Shown here one piece after another: positions 51,260-59,179 of a DNA stretch of 64,000 nt. The notes beneath the pieces are model-generated. The model saw only the letters and a list, made by a program, of their open reading frames with translations, was not told where the DNA came from and searched no databases. Position 1 is the first letter of the stretch; each line of letters opens with the position of its first letter. Origin of the DNA: an uncultured Allorhizobium sp. (GTDB lineage Bacteria; Pseudomonadota; Alphaproteobacteria; Rhizobiales; Rhizobiaceae); contig OY288189.1 of NCBI GenBank assembly GCA_958439205.1, positions 1,937,001 to 2,001,000 on the forward strand, written 5' to 3'. The position numbers were made by a program, and so were the translations under genes.

Positions 51260-53947
51260 TCAGGCCGTCCGCTGCCATAGGGTTTCGCGTTCGCCCGCGT
51301 GTTTGCGCGCGAAGTCCATCAATGCGTCGGCGCTCATCGGCCGGGCAAGGGCATAACCCTGCAGCGTATGGCAGCCGAGATCGCGCAGGATCGCGGCATG
51401 CTCCATGGTCTCGACGCCTTCCGCCACAATGCCGACGCCGAAGGACCGGCCGATGTCGACGATCGAGCTGATCAGGCGGCGCTGGGCGGGGTTGTCGACG
51501 ATCGGGGCCACCAGTTGCCGATCGATCTTCAGGCGGCTTGGCGAGAGCTTGATCAAGGAGAGAATCGAGGCATAGCCGGTGCCGAAATCGTCGATCTCGA
51601 CGGAGATGCCATGGGCGCGGATGCGCTCGAGGCTTTCAGCGACGGCATCGACCTTGTCGTCGAAGGAGATCGATTCGAGCAGTTCGAATGACAGGCTGCC
51701 AGGTTTCAGCGACAGCGTATCCAGATGGCCGATGAGGCGATCGTCGAACAGGCGCTGGGCGGAGATGTTCACCGAAACATGCTCGATATCGAGATTGGCG
51801 GCGCGCCAGCGGGCGAGCTGAAACAGTGCCTGGTCGAGGATGCTTGCATCGATCTGGGCGACGACATTCAGGCTTTCGGCGATCTCGAGGAAAGCCGCGG
51901 GCGGCAGAATGCCCTTCTTCGGGTGACGCCAGCGGGCAAGCGCTTCGACACCGTTGATCGCGAGCGTGCGTGCGTCGAATTGCGGCTGGTACCAGGCGAT
52001 GAAGTCGTCATCTCCGAGCGAGCGCAAAATGGCGTCGGCCGTATGCTTGATGTTGATCGTGCGGGCGCGGAGCTGGTCGTTGAAGCGCTCAACGCGATTG
52101 CGGCCGCGTCGCTTGGCCTCGTAAAGGGCAATGTCGGCATTCACCAGCAACTGCTCTGACGACAAGCCGCGCTCGGTCTTGTCTGCGATACCGATGGAGG
52201 CTCCGACACGGCACTCGTGGCCCTCATAGACGATCGGCGTGTTGACCGCGGTGATGAGTTCGCGCCCGACGACATCATGATCCTTGTCCAGGGTGCAGCC
52301 TTTGCAGGCGATCAGGAATTCGTCGCCGCCGATGCGGGCTACAAAGTCGCCGGGCTTGACCAGGTTTCGCAGTTCCTGTGCGACATGGCGCAGGATGGCG
52401 TCGCCGGCACCATGGCCGAGCGTGTCGTTGATTTCCTTGAAGCGGTCGAGGTCCATGTGGAGCACAGTCAGGCGCTCGCCGGACGTGTTGCTTTCCTGGA
52501 CGAGTTCTTCGAGACGCTGGTCGAGATAGCGGCGGTTGGGCAGTCCGGTCAGGGCGTCATGCAGGGAGTTGTATTCCATCCGCTGCCGCGCCGCTTCCAG
52601 CTCCTCGTTGCGCTGTGCCGTCTCTTTCTGGGCGCGGCCCAGTTGCTCCTGCAGGGTTACGTCAGCGCTGACATCCCAGTTGACGCCAAGCACGCTGATC
52701 TTCCCGTCCGGATCCCGGAAAATCGTACCGACGGCGCGTATATGGCGGATTTCGCCATTGTCGCGGAAAATGCGGAACTGGGTCTCGTAGGTCTTGTCTG
52801 AGGCAATCGCATCATCAAGCGCTTGGTCCGAGGGGCCGATATCGTCGGGATGGACACGCGATTTCCAGACCTCGTAACAGGCGTCGACGTCAGGCGGGAG
52901 CCCGTAGAGTTGATACATGCGCTCGTCCCACCGTATCTTTCCGGTGGCGAAGTCGAGTTCCCAGATGCCGATGCTCGAGGCCTCTAGTGCCAGGCCTAAG
53001 CGGTTCGACATTGCGGACAATTGTTCTTCGCGCTGGCGCAAGGCGGCGTAGTTGCGCTGCCGTTCGCGCATGAGTTTGGCAACCCAGATGACTATTCCCG
53101 CCATCAATGCGGCCATGGCGAAGATCATGGTGCGAATGGGGAAGCTCTGACTGCTGGCGCCCTGCCAGCCCTCCTTCGGGATCGCCGAGAGAAGCCATTG
53201 CTGGGTCCCGAAATTGACCACCATGGAGACGGGATCGTTTTTCAGAATATGGCCGTCGCCGTAGATCACCGAGGACGTGGTTTCATTCTGGTTGGTGATG
53301 GCGAGCGAAAGCGGCAAGTCCGGTGAGCGCAGTCCGCTGTCGTCGTAAAGGCGGGCGACATCGACAATGCCTGCAAGGCCACCCCAGAAGACGCTCTGGC
53401 CGACGTCGTTGGTCATGGTGACCGGGAGCGTGATGATCAGCCCCATGTCGCCATTGTTGAGGGGGAGGGGGCCCCGAATGATGGTCTTGCCCTCTTCGCG
53501 CAATTGCCGGGCGGCGGCCTCGCCATTGGGCGGTGGCACTACCCAGCGGCCGATGAAGCCCTTGTTCTCCTCATAGGGGTAAACGAAAGTGATGATGAGG
53601 TTGGGGGCGGCTGCAATATTGGTGATCTGTGAAGGGATCGCCATCAGCTTCGTCGCCAGCGATTTGAAGCGCGGCTGCGTCACGTGGGGTTCGGTGCCGA
53701 TGACGGCTACCATGCCCTGCAGAAGTTTGATGTTGGCATTGATATTGGCTTCGAGCTTCGTGCGGATCAGGCCGAGGCTCTCTTCGACCGTGTTGCGGGC
53801 TGCTTCGCGGCTCAGGCGCTGCTGCTGCAGGTCTGCATAGAATGCCGATAATGCGATGCCGGTCAGGACGATCACGCTGGGAATCAGAATCTGAAGGCGC
53901 GATCTCAGAGAAGAAGCGCCATCTGCACTCTTTTTCTTGCTAGCCAT
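51260..53947 (-). CDS. CHASE-PAS-GGDEF-EAL cyclic di-GMP protein
   Basis: The 895-residue protein has a first membrane helix (residues ~18-36), a periplasmic CHASE sensor (~60-260, IVDVARLYDDSGL), a second helix (~285-305, IFAMAALMAGIVIWVAKLM), a PAS/PAC unit (~325-450), a GGDEF domain (ARIGGDEFLIACKG) and an EAL domain (INGVEALARWRHPKKG, VSVNISAQRL, EIDDFGTGYASI, KIDRQLVAP, VAEGVET). Both active-site motifs look intact; the RxxD inhibition site reads KPGD and is probably lost. It could make or degrade cyclic di-GMP in answer to an external signal. I chose the ATG at 53947 behind AAGGAG. Confidence 0.92.
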   Translation of the reverse strand: MASKKKSADGASSLRSRLQILIPSVIVLTGIALSAFYADLQQQRLSREAARNTVEESLGLIRTKLEANINANIKLLQGMVAVIGTEPHVTQPRFKSLATKLMAIPSQITNIAAAPNLIITFVYPYEENKGFIGRWVVPPPNGEAAARQLREEGKTIIRGPLPLNNGDMGLIITLPVTMTNDVGQSVFWGGLAGIVDVARLYDDSGLRSPDLPLSLAITNQNETTSSVIYGDGHILKNDPVSMVVNFGTQQWLLSAIPKEGWQGASSQSFPIRTMIFAMAALMAGIVIWVAKLMRERQRNYAALRQREEQLSAMSNRLGLALEASSIGIWELDFATGKIRWDERMYQLYGLPPDVDACYEVWKSRVHPDDIGPSDQALDDAIASDKTYETQFRIFRDNGEIRHIRAVGTIFRDPDGKISVLGVNWDVSADVTLQEQLGRAQKETAQRNEELEAARQRMEYNSLHDALTGLPNRRYLDQRLEELVQESNTSGERLTVLHMDLDRFKEINDTLGHGAGDAILRHVAQELRNLVKPGDFVARIGGDEFLIACKGCTLDKDHDVVGRELITAVNTPIVYEGHECRVGASIGIADKTERGLSSEQLLVNADIALYEAKRRGRNRVERFNDQLRARTINIKHTADAILRSLGDDDFIAWYQPQFDARTLAINGVEALARWRHPKKGILPPAAFLEIAESLNVVAQIDASILDQALFQLARWRAANLDIEHVSVNISAQRLFDDRLIGHLDTLSLKPGSLSFELLESISFDDKVDAVAESLERIRAHGISVEIDDFGTGYASILSLIKLSPSRLKIDRQLVAPIVDNPAQRRLISSIVDIGRSFGVGIVAEGVETMEHAAILRDLGCHTLQGYALARPMSADALMDFARKHAGERETLWQRTA

Positions 53948-54078
53948 GGTCTCCTTGCCCGGTCTGCCTGGCGCGACGCCAACGGAGGGCACGGCCGACG
54001 GAGGCGATCGTGGAGTATAGCGCTGAACAATTTCTGAATCGGTTGACGATATGTTGGAGATTTATTGGGCGCCAAGGT

Positions 54079-54102
54079 ATCCGGCCCGTTTCCGGGCCGG
54101 AT
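54079..54102 (-). terminator. Terminator hairpin after preA
   Basis: ATCCGGCCCG (54079-54088) and CGGGCCGGAT (54093-54102) form a 10-bp perfect stem with a four-base loop, 15 bases after the preA stop on the minus strand. No T run follows on that strand, so it may act with Rho or as an mRNA end. Confidence 0.6.
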
Positions 54103-54116
54103 TTGCTTGGCCGACG

Positions 54117-55430
54117 TTATTCTGCTGCCTGAACAGCCATCGGGTTGTTCGGATGGGTCGTCCAGTTGGCATAGTTCGGATCAACAGGCCTGCCGGTGCG
54201 CTGGTCGAGGGCGCCAGTTGGCAGTTCGACCATGGTGATGCAGTTCGCGACGGGACAGACGTTGACGCAAAGATTGCAGCCGACGCATTCGTCTTCCATC
54301 ACCTCGAAATGCCTGACGCCATCGACCATGCTGGTGATCGCCTGGTGCGAGGTATCCTCGCAGGCGATGTGACAGCGGCCGCATTTGATGCAGGCGTCCT
54401 GGTCGATATGGGCCTTGGCGATGTAGTTCAGGTTGAGATACTGCCAGTCGGTGACGTTGGGCACCGCACGGCCGCATATGTCGTCAAGGCTGCGATGGCC
54501 CTTGGCATCCATCCAGTCATTGAGACCCGAAATCATCTCCTGGACGATCTTGAAGCCATAGGTCATGGCCGCCGTGCAGACCTGGACATTGCCGGCACCG
54601 AGTACGAGGAACTCGGCCGCATCGCGCCAGGTGGTGACGCCACCGATGCCTGAAATCGGGAGACCATAGGTTTCCGGATCGCGGGCGATTTCGGCGACCA
54701 TATTGAGCGCGATCGGCTTCACCGCCGGGCCGCAATAGCCGCCATGGGTGCCCTTGCCGCCGACGGTGGGCGAGGGGGCGAAGCTGTCGAGATCAACCGA
54801 GACGATCGAGTTGATCGTGTTGATCAGCGACACGGCATCCGTGCCGCCGGCCTTGGCGGCGCGGGCGGGCTTGCGGATGTCGGCGATGTTGGGCGTCAGC
54901 TTGGTGATGACGGGCATCCGGGTGTATTGCTTGCACCAGCGCACCACCATCTCGATATATTCCGGCACCTGACCGACGGCGGCGCCCATGCCGCGTTCGG
55001 ACATGCCGTGCGGACAGCCGAAGTTGAGTTCGATGCCGTCAGCCCCGGTCTCTTCGACCAGCGGCAGGATCGCCTTCCACTCTTCCTCCACGCAAGGGAC
55101 CATAATCGAGGCGACGAGCGCCCGGTCCGGCCAGTTCATCTTGACCTGCTTCATCTCCTGCAGATTGATCTGCAGCGGACGGTCGGTGATCAGCTCGATG
55201 TTGTTCAAGCCGAGGAGACGGCGGTCGGCGCCCCAGATCGCGCCGTAGCGCGGGCCGTTGACGTTGACGACGGGTGGCCCCTCGGAGCCCAGCGTCTTCC
55301 AGACGACGCCGCCCCAGCCCGCCTTGAAGGCGCGCTCGACATTGTAGGCCTTGTCGGTCGGCGGGGCCGAGGCCAGCCAGAAGGGGTTGGGCGACTTGAT
55401 GCCGACGAAATTGTTCCTGAGATCAGCCAT
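54117..55430 (-). CDS. preA: NAD-dependent dihydropyrimidine dehydrogenase subunit PreA
   Basis: The 437-residue protein has a dihydroorotate dehydrogenase-like FMN barrel (DLRNNFVGIKSPNPFWLASA, EETGADGIELNFGCPHGMSE, VITKLTPNIADIRKPARAAK, GIGGVTTWRDAAEFLVLGAG) and a C-terminal pair of 4Fe-4S motifs (CIKCGRCHIACEDTSH and CVGCNLCVNVCPVANC). With PreT it reduces uracil and thymine, step one of the reductive pathway. It starts 26 bases after preT in the same operon. Confidence 0.95.
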   Translation of the reverse strand: MADLRNNFVGIKSPNPFWLASAPPTDKAYNVERAFKAGWGGVVWKTLGSEGPPVVNVNGPRYGAIWGADRRLLGLNNIELITDRPLQINLQEMKQVKMNWPDRALVASIMVPCVEEEWKAILPLVEETGADGIELNFGCPHGMSERGMGAAVGQVPEYIEMVVRWCKQYTRMPVITKLTPNIADIRKPARAAKAGGTDAVSLINTINSIVSVDLDSFAPSPTVGGKGTHGGYCGPAVKPIALNMVAEIARDPETYGLPISGIGGVTTWRDAAEFLVLGAGNVQVCTAAMTYGFKIVQEMISGLNDWMDAKGHRSLDDICGRAVPNVTDWQYLNLNYIAKAHIDQDACIKCGRCHIACEDTSHQAITSMVDGVRHFEVMEDECVGCNLCVNVCPVANCITMVELPTGALDQRTGRPVDPNYANWTTHPNNPMAVQAAE

Positions 55431-55456
55431 TGTTCAAATCCTCTCTGAGCGGTGCG

Positions 55457-56818
55457 TCATGCGACTGCGGATGCGCCCGCCGTCATGACGGCGAGAGAGC
55501 GGTTGATGCTTTCGGCCGCGTCGCGGCCCATGGCGACGGCAGACACCGTCAGGTCCTGGCCTCCGAAGGCGCAGTCGCCGCCAGCCCAAACGCCGGGAAG
55601 CGATGTGCGGCCCTCTGAGTCGATGGCGATCTTGCCACCTTCGATCTTGAGGCCGTCCAGGCCTTGGGCGTCGAGTTTCTGGCCGATCGCAACGAGGATC
55701 TGGTCCGCCTTGATCTCGGTCGTGTGGCCGGTGCCTTTCATCATGCCGTTTTCGAGGTGGGTGTATTCGAAGGCAATCGCCGAACAGTGGCCACTGTGGT
55801 GGGCAACTTCCTTCGGCTGCAGCCAGTGGCGGATGTGGACGCCCTTGGAGGTCGCGAGATCCTGCTCGAAATCCGAGGCGTTCATGTGCTCCTTGCCGCG
55901 GCGATAGCAGATGGTGACGTTCTCGGCGCCGAGCAGCTTCGCCTGCACGGCAGCGTCGATCGCGGTCATGCCGCCGCCGATGACGACGACGTCGCGACCG
56001 ACAGGCACGTCGGCCTTGTCGTCGGCCTGGCGCAGCCTTTCGATGAAGTCTACGGCATCCGTCACGCCATTGATCTGGGCGCCTGGGATATTGAGGCCAT
56101 TGACGTTGCCAAGGCCGGCGCCGATGAAAACGGCGTCGTGCTTGGACTGGAGATCGGCAAGCTTGAAGTCCATGCCCATTTCCTGGCCGTCCAGCACGTC
56201 GATGTTGCCGAGCGAGAGGATGTAGTCGACTTCTTTCTGGGCGAAGTCGTTGGGGGTCTTGTAGGCGGCGATGCCGTATTCGTTGAGGCCGCCGGCCTTT
56301 TCGCGGGCTTCGTAGATCGTCACCTGGTGGCCGTGCATGGCTAGCCGATGGGCGGCGGCGAGGCCTGCGGGGCCTGCGCCAACGATACCGACCGTTTTGC
56401 CGGTGGAGGCCGCCGGGGAATAAAACTGGCGGCCTTCTTCGATCGCGATGTCAGTTGCGTAACGTTGCAGGCGGCCGATTTCGACCGGGCGCTCTTCGGC
56501 CGTGTTGCGCACACATGCCTCCTCGCAGAGCGTTTCCGTCGGACAGACGCGGGCGCACATGCCGCCGAGGATGTTCTGGTCGAAGATGGTCTTGGCGGCG
56601 CCGAGCGGATTGCCAGTCGATATCTGCCGGATGAACATAGGGATATCGATGGCGGTGGGACAGGCCGTCATACAGGGCGCGTCGTGACAGAAGTAACATC
56701 TGTCGGAGGCGACAAGGGCCTCATGGCCGCCGAGGCGGGGATGCAGGTCGGAGAAATTCTTCGCATAATCAGCAGCGTCAAGCCGCCCGGCCTTGAGGCC
56801 TGGTTCCAGTCTTCGCAT
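55457..56818 (-). CDS. preT: NAD-dependent dihydropyrimidine dehydrogenase subunit PreT
   Basis: The 453-residue flavoprotein has the GltD-like N-terminal Fe-S segment (CYFCHDAPCMTACPTAID, GGMCARVCPTETLCEEACV), the FAD site IVGAGPAGLAAAHRLAMHG and the NAD site VVIGGGMTAIDAAVQAKLLG, closing with GVWAGGDCAFGGQDLTVSAV. It takes electrons from NAD(P)H and passes them to PreA. AGAGGGAAC precedes the ATG. First gene of preTA, about 60 bases from a RutR-like box. Confidence 0.94.
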   Translation of the reverse strand: MRRLEPGLKAGRLDAADYAKNFSDLHPRLGGHEALVASDRCYFCHDAPCMTACPTAIDIPMFIRQISTGNPLGAAKTIFDQNILGGMCARVCPTETLCEEACVRNTAEERPVEIGRLQRYATDIAIEEGRQFYSPAASTGKTVGIVGAGPAGLAAAHRLAMHGHQVTIYEAREKAGGLNEYGIAAYKTPNDFAQKEVDYILSLGNIDVLDGQEMGMDFKLADLQSKHDAVFIGAGLGNVNGLNIPGAQINGVTDAVDFIERLRQADDKADVPVGRDVVVIGGGMTAIDAAVQAKLLGAENVTICYRRGKEHMNASDFEQDLATSKGVHIRHWLQPKEVAHHSGHCSAIAFEYTHLENGMMKGTGHTTEIKADQILVAIGQKLDAQGLDGLKIEGGKIAIDSEGRTSLPGVWAGGDCAFGGQDLTVSAVAMGRDAAESINRSLAVMTAGASAVA

Positions 56819-56876
56819 CGCAGTTCCCTCTTTTATATTCGAAGCGATGCAGGGAAGCGTAACGCAGGTTCAAACT

Positions 56877-56892
56877 TTTATCAAACGGTAAA
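56877..56892. promoter_or_regulatory. Possible RutR-like operator upstream of preT
   Basis: TTTATCAAACGGTAAA matches 10 of 14 fixed positions of the RutR consensus and shares GGTAAA with the stronger box at 48719. It lies 59-74 bases before the preT start, within the promoter region. Confidence 0.35.
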
Positions 56893-57110
56893 AAATTGGA
56901 TTTTTGGCGCCGCAAGCCCTGAGAATGCTGGAGAGTTGACCTTCATCAATCCCTGATCCTCCCGACATACGCCGCGAAATGAACGGTGAAAAAAACATGA
57001 GTGTGAGCTTCAACTATATACTTTACTCGAATTGTCATGTTTTGTATGGCTTCACCTCAGGCGGCGTGACCATCGCGGCCTCCGATCGATTTTCTGGGAG
57101 ACGGGACAGC
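56893..57110. promoter_or_regulatory. Divergent control region between preT and the DUF2325 gene
   Basis: The region is AT-rich close to preT (AAAAATTGGATTTTTGG) and contains TATATACTTTACTCGAATTGTC at about 57015, a possible promoter for the DUF2325 gene. No further gene is seen; an in-frame extension of DUF2325 to 56979 is not supported. Confidence 0.35.
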
Positions 57111-57506
57111 ATGGCGAAGAAGAAAAAGCAGGCGGGCAAGAAGCCGGGGGCGGAGGCCTCCTCGGTTGTAACGACGCCGAAGGCACAAGCAGAAGTGCGC
57201 AGCTTTCTCTATGTCGGCGGGCGGGATTGCCAGGTCGCGCATCTCCGGCAGATCGCCAGTAATTTTGGTGCGGAACTTATCCACCATGATGGGGGTTTAC
57301 GGGAAGCGGTATCGCGAATCGACACGGTGCTACCCTCCGTCGACTGCGTCTTCTGCCCTATCGACTGTATCAGTCACGATGCGTGTCTGCGCGTGAAGAG
57401 CGGTTGTAAGAAGTTCGGTAAGACTTTCATTCCGCTGCGAAATGGCTCGAAATCCAGTCTCGAGCGCGCGCTGCAGACGCTGAATGAAAGGAATACGGAC
57501 GGATGA
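57111..57506 (+). CDS. DUF2325 domain-containing protein
   Basis: The 131-residue protein begins with a lysine-rich stretch (MAKKKKQAGKKPG) and then has the DUF2325 domain: SFLYVGGRDCQVAHLRQIAS, FGAELIHHDGGLREAVSRID and VDCVFCPIDCISHDACLRVK, with conserved cysteines and histidines that may bind metal. Function is unknown. I chose the ATG at 57111 because the domain and basic leader begin there; the longer frame from 56979 has no conserved start. It overlaps the following small gene by four bases (ATGA). Confidence 0.82.
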   Translation: MAKKKKQAGKKPGAEASSVVTTPKAQAEVRSFLYVGGRDCQVAHLRQIASNFGAELIHHDGGLREAVSRIDTVLPSVDCVFCPIDCISHDACLRVKSGCKKFGKTFIPLRNGSKSSLERALQTLNERNTDG

Positions 57507-57769
57507 GCAGGGACGGTTTCGAAACGGGTGGCATGAGTGCTTTTCACGAGCTTGCACGACAGCGCGGCGAGGGGCTCCTTCCGGAGCTTGCCGAGGCAAT
57601 CTTGCAACGCTCGCAGGAAAGTGAAGTGACGAATTGCGAAATCGTCACTTTGCCGGGCTTGAACGAACGCAAATCGGCTACCATGTACGCAGCAGTGAAC
57701 CGGGCCCCCGCCCTTATCATCGATTTTCCCGCGCCAAGGTGGCAGCGGAACGCCAACGCCAGGTCGTAG
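57503..57769 (+). CDS. Small unknown protein coupled to DUF2325
   Basis: The 88-residue ORF starts inside the DUF2325 stop (ATGA overlap) behind AAAGGAAT, which argues that it is translated. The sequence (FHELARQRGEGLLPELAEAI, NCEIVTLPGLNERKSATMYA) resembles no family I know. The last ~15 residues (FPAPRWQRNANARS) are arginine-rich and might be read from a shifted frame. It could be a partner of DUF2325 or a decayed gene. Confidence 0.5.
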   Translation: MSRDGFETGGMSAFHELARQRGEGLLPELAEAILQRSQESEVTNCEIVTLPGLNERKSATMYAAVNRAPALIIDFPAPRWQRNANARS

Positions 57770-57815
57770 TCGTTTCGTCAGCCATTCTCATTCGGGAAGC
57801 AGAGGAACTTTCCGC

Positions 57816-58202
57816 ATGAACGCTCAGCAACCGGTTGCGAAGACGATCCTCAACGCCGTGCCTATCCTGCCTTCCCTCAACTTGTCAGAAACCCGCAACT
57901 TCTATGTGGAATATCTCGGCTTTGAAGAAATCGGTCTCGACTGCCTCGACTATCTGGTCGTTCGGCGTGGCGGGATGGAGCTGCATTTCTGGCTGAGCGA
58001 CGACCCGATGCAGTGCCAGAACAGCTCGGTGTTCTTCCGGGCTGATACGCCGACCGAGATCTATCGCGATTTCTGTGACCGTGGGATTGAGGCAATCCGC
58101 CCGTCCGACGCTCAGGGTGAAGACATCCGCTTCCACGTGCGTGACCCGCACGGCAATCTTCTGATGTTCTCGGGCATGGGTTCCGCCGCCCTCGCTCACT
58201 GA
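57816..58202 (+). CDS. VOC-family protein (bleomycin-resistance/glyoxalase-like)
   Basis: The 128-residue protein has the paired beta-alpha-beta-beta-beta VOC fold: AVPILPSLNLSETRNFYVEY, LGFEEIGLDCLDYLVVRRGG, MELHFWLSDDPMQCQNSSVF and FHVRDPHGNLLMFSGMG. The length fits the bleomycin-binding (BRP) branch, which sequesters drugs; other VOC members are dioxygenases or isomerases. GAGGAAC precedes the ATG. It seems to be a separate unit or the end of the DUF2325 transcript. Confidence 0.83.
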   Translation: MNAQQPVAKTILNAVPILPSLNLSETRNFYVEYLGFEEIGLDCLDYLVVRRGGMELHFWLSDDPMQCQNSSVFFRADTPTEIYRDFCDRGIEAIRPSDAQGEDIRFHVRDPHGNLLMFSGMGSAALAH

Positions 58203-58248
58203 GTATTTTCGCTGACTTAGCGAGGCCTGCTCGACTTCCAGTGGAGCC

Positions 58249-58614
58249 TCAGCTTCGCGGCGGCACGACCGCACCGATGGCGAGCACGAGCCATGATGCG
58301 ATGAGCGTCATGCCACCTGTCGGGGCTGCCATCGGAAACAGGCCGGTGCCGAGGAAATGCCGGGCGACGAGATCGCCTGCAAACAGCAAAGTTCCAATCG
58401 ACATTCCCAATGCAACGAGACCCGCGAGGCGGATCCTGTCGCCCGCAAGCGCCAATGCCACGAGAGCCGGCGCATGGGCGAGGCAGATGGTCGAGGCCGG
58501 GCGCAGCAATGCATCGCCGCCGGCATGACTTGCTGCGGCCGCAAGGCCGACGCCTGCTGCTCCGATCAGTCCGGCTGCAACGGCTGCCCATCTGTTGTCG
58601 CGCATGATGGCCAT
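58249..58614 (-). CDS. DUF423 small membrane protein
   Basis: The 121-residue protein has four hydrophobic helices and the DUF423 pattern (AAGLIGAAGVGLAAAASHAG, GMSIGTLLFAGDLVARHFLG, MAAPTGGMTLIASWLVLAIG). Function unknown. I chose the ATG at 58614 behind AAGGAG with eight bases of spacing; a GTG at 58623 overlaps the haemoglobin stop. It follows the truncated haemoglobin gene without a gap, so both are on one transcript. Confidence 0.82.
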   Translation of the reverse strand: MAIMRDNRWAAVAAGLIGAAGVGLAAAASHAGGDALLRPASTICLAHAPALVALALAGDRIRLAGLVALGMSIGTLLFAGDLVARHFLGTGLFPMAAPTGGMTLIASWLVLAIGAVVPPRS

Positions 58615-58619
58615 CCGGC

Positions 58620-59009
58620 TCACTCCTTGTTCTGCATGTGGTAGGCGAGCTTCTCGATCGGCGGCCAGATGATCTCACGCAGTTTGGGATGCTCGACCGT
58701 CTCGTCCAGCGCGCGGCGGAAGCAGAGCAACCATTCGTCCCGCTCGACCGGACCGATTTCTGCGACGAAATGGCGACGCCTGAGCATCGGATGGCCGCGC
58801 TTCTGCATGTAGATCGGTGGGCCACCGAGATAACCCGTCAGGTAGTCGTAGAACTTCTCTTCGCTGCCGGTGAGATCCGGTGGATGGACAGCACGGCAGT
58901 GGGCCGCCTCGGGCAGCGTGTCCATCAGTTCGTAGAAGCGGCGCGTCAGCGCCTTCACGGTCGCATCGCCACCGATTGCTTCATATAGGGTAATCGTCTC
59001 ATCGCTCAT
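58620..59009 (-). CDS. Group II truncated haemoglobin
   Basis: The 129-residue protein has the 2-on-2 globin pattern: TLYEAIGGDATVKALTRRFY, FYDYLTGYLGGPPIYMQKRG (group II YxxxxGGP) and RGHPMLRRRHFVAEIGPVER with the proximal His, followed by WLLCFRRALDE. Members bind O2 or NO and protect from nitrosative stress. I start at the ATG at 59009, since the longer frame to 59177 adds unrelated residues. Confidence 0.9.
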   Translation of the reverse strand: MSDETITLYEAIGGDATVKALTRRFYELMDTLPEAAHCRAVHPPDLTGSEEKFYDYLTGYLGGPPIYMQKRGHPMLRRRHFVAEIGPVERDEWLLCFRRALDETVEHPKLREIIWPPIEKLAYHMQNKE

Positions 59010-59179
59010 GCTGTCGTCCTCGAGTGAGGTCTTTTCGCGCTTTCGACGGCGTGTTGCAACGGGGCAGGGACTTCCGTGGCAATCCGGCGCAGTCGCGGTG
59101 CCGCCTTGCAACAAAAGCAGGGGACATGTGGCCCTGACCATGCCATAAGGGCGCCGATTTCCAGCAGGCGCCCTCATCC

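Noticed and set aside
57634..57819. Second small frame overlapping the 88-residue ORF, possible frameshifted continuation
   Set aside because: Neither frame resembles a known family, so a frameshift cannot be argued from the sequence alone.
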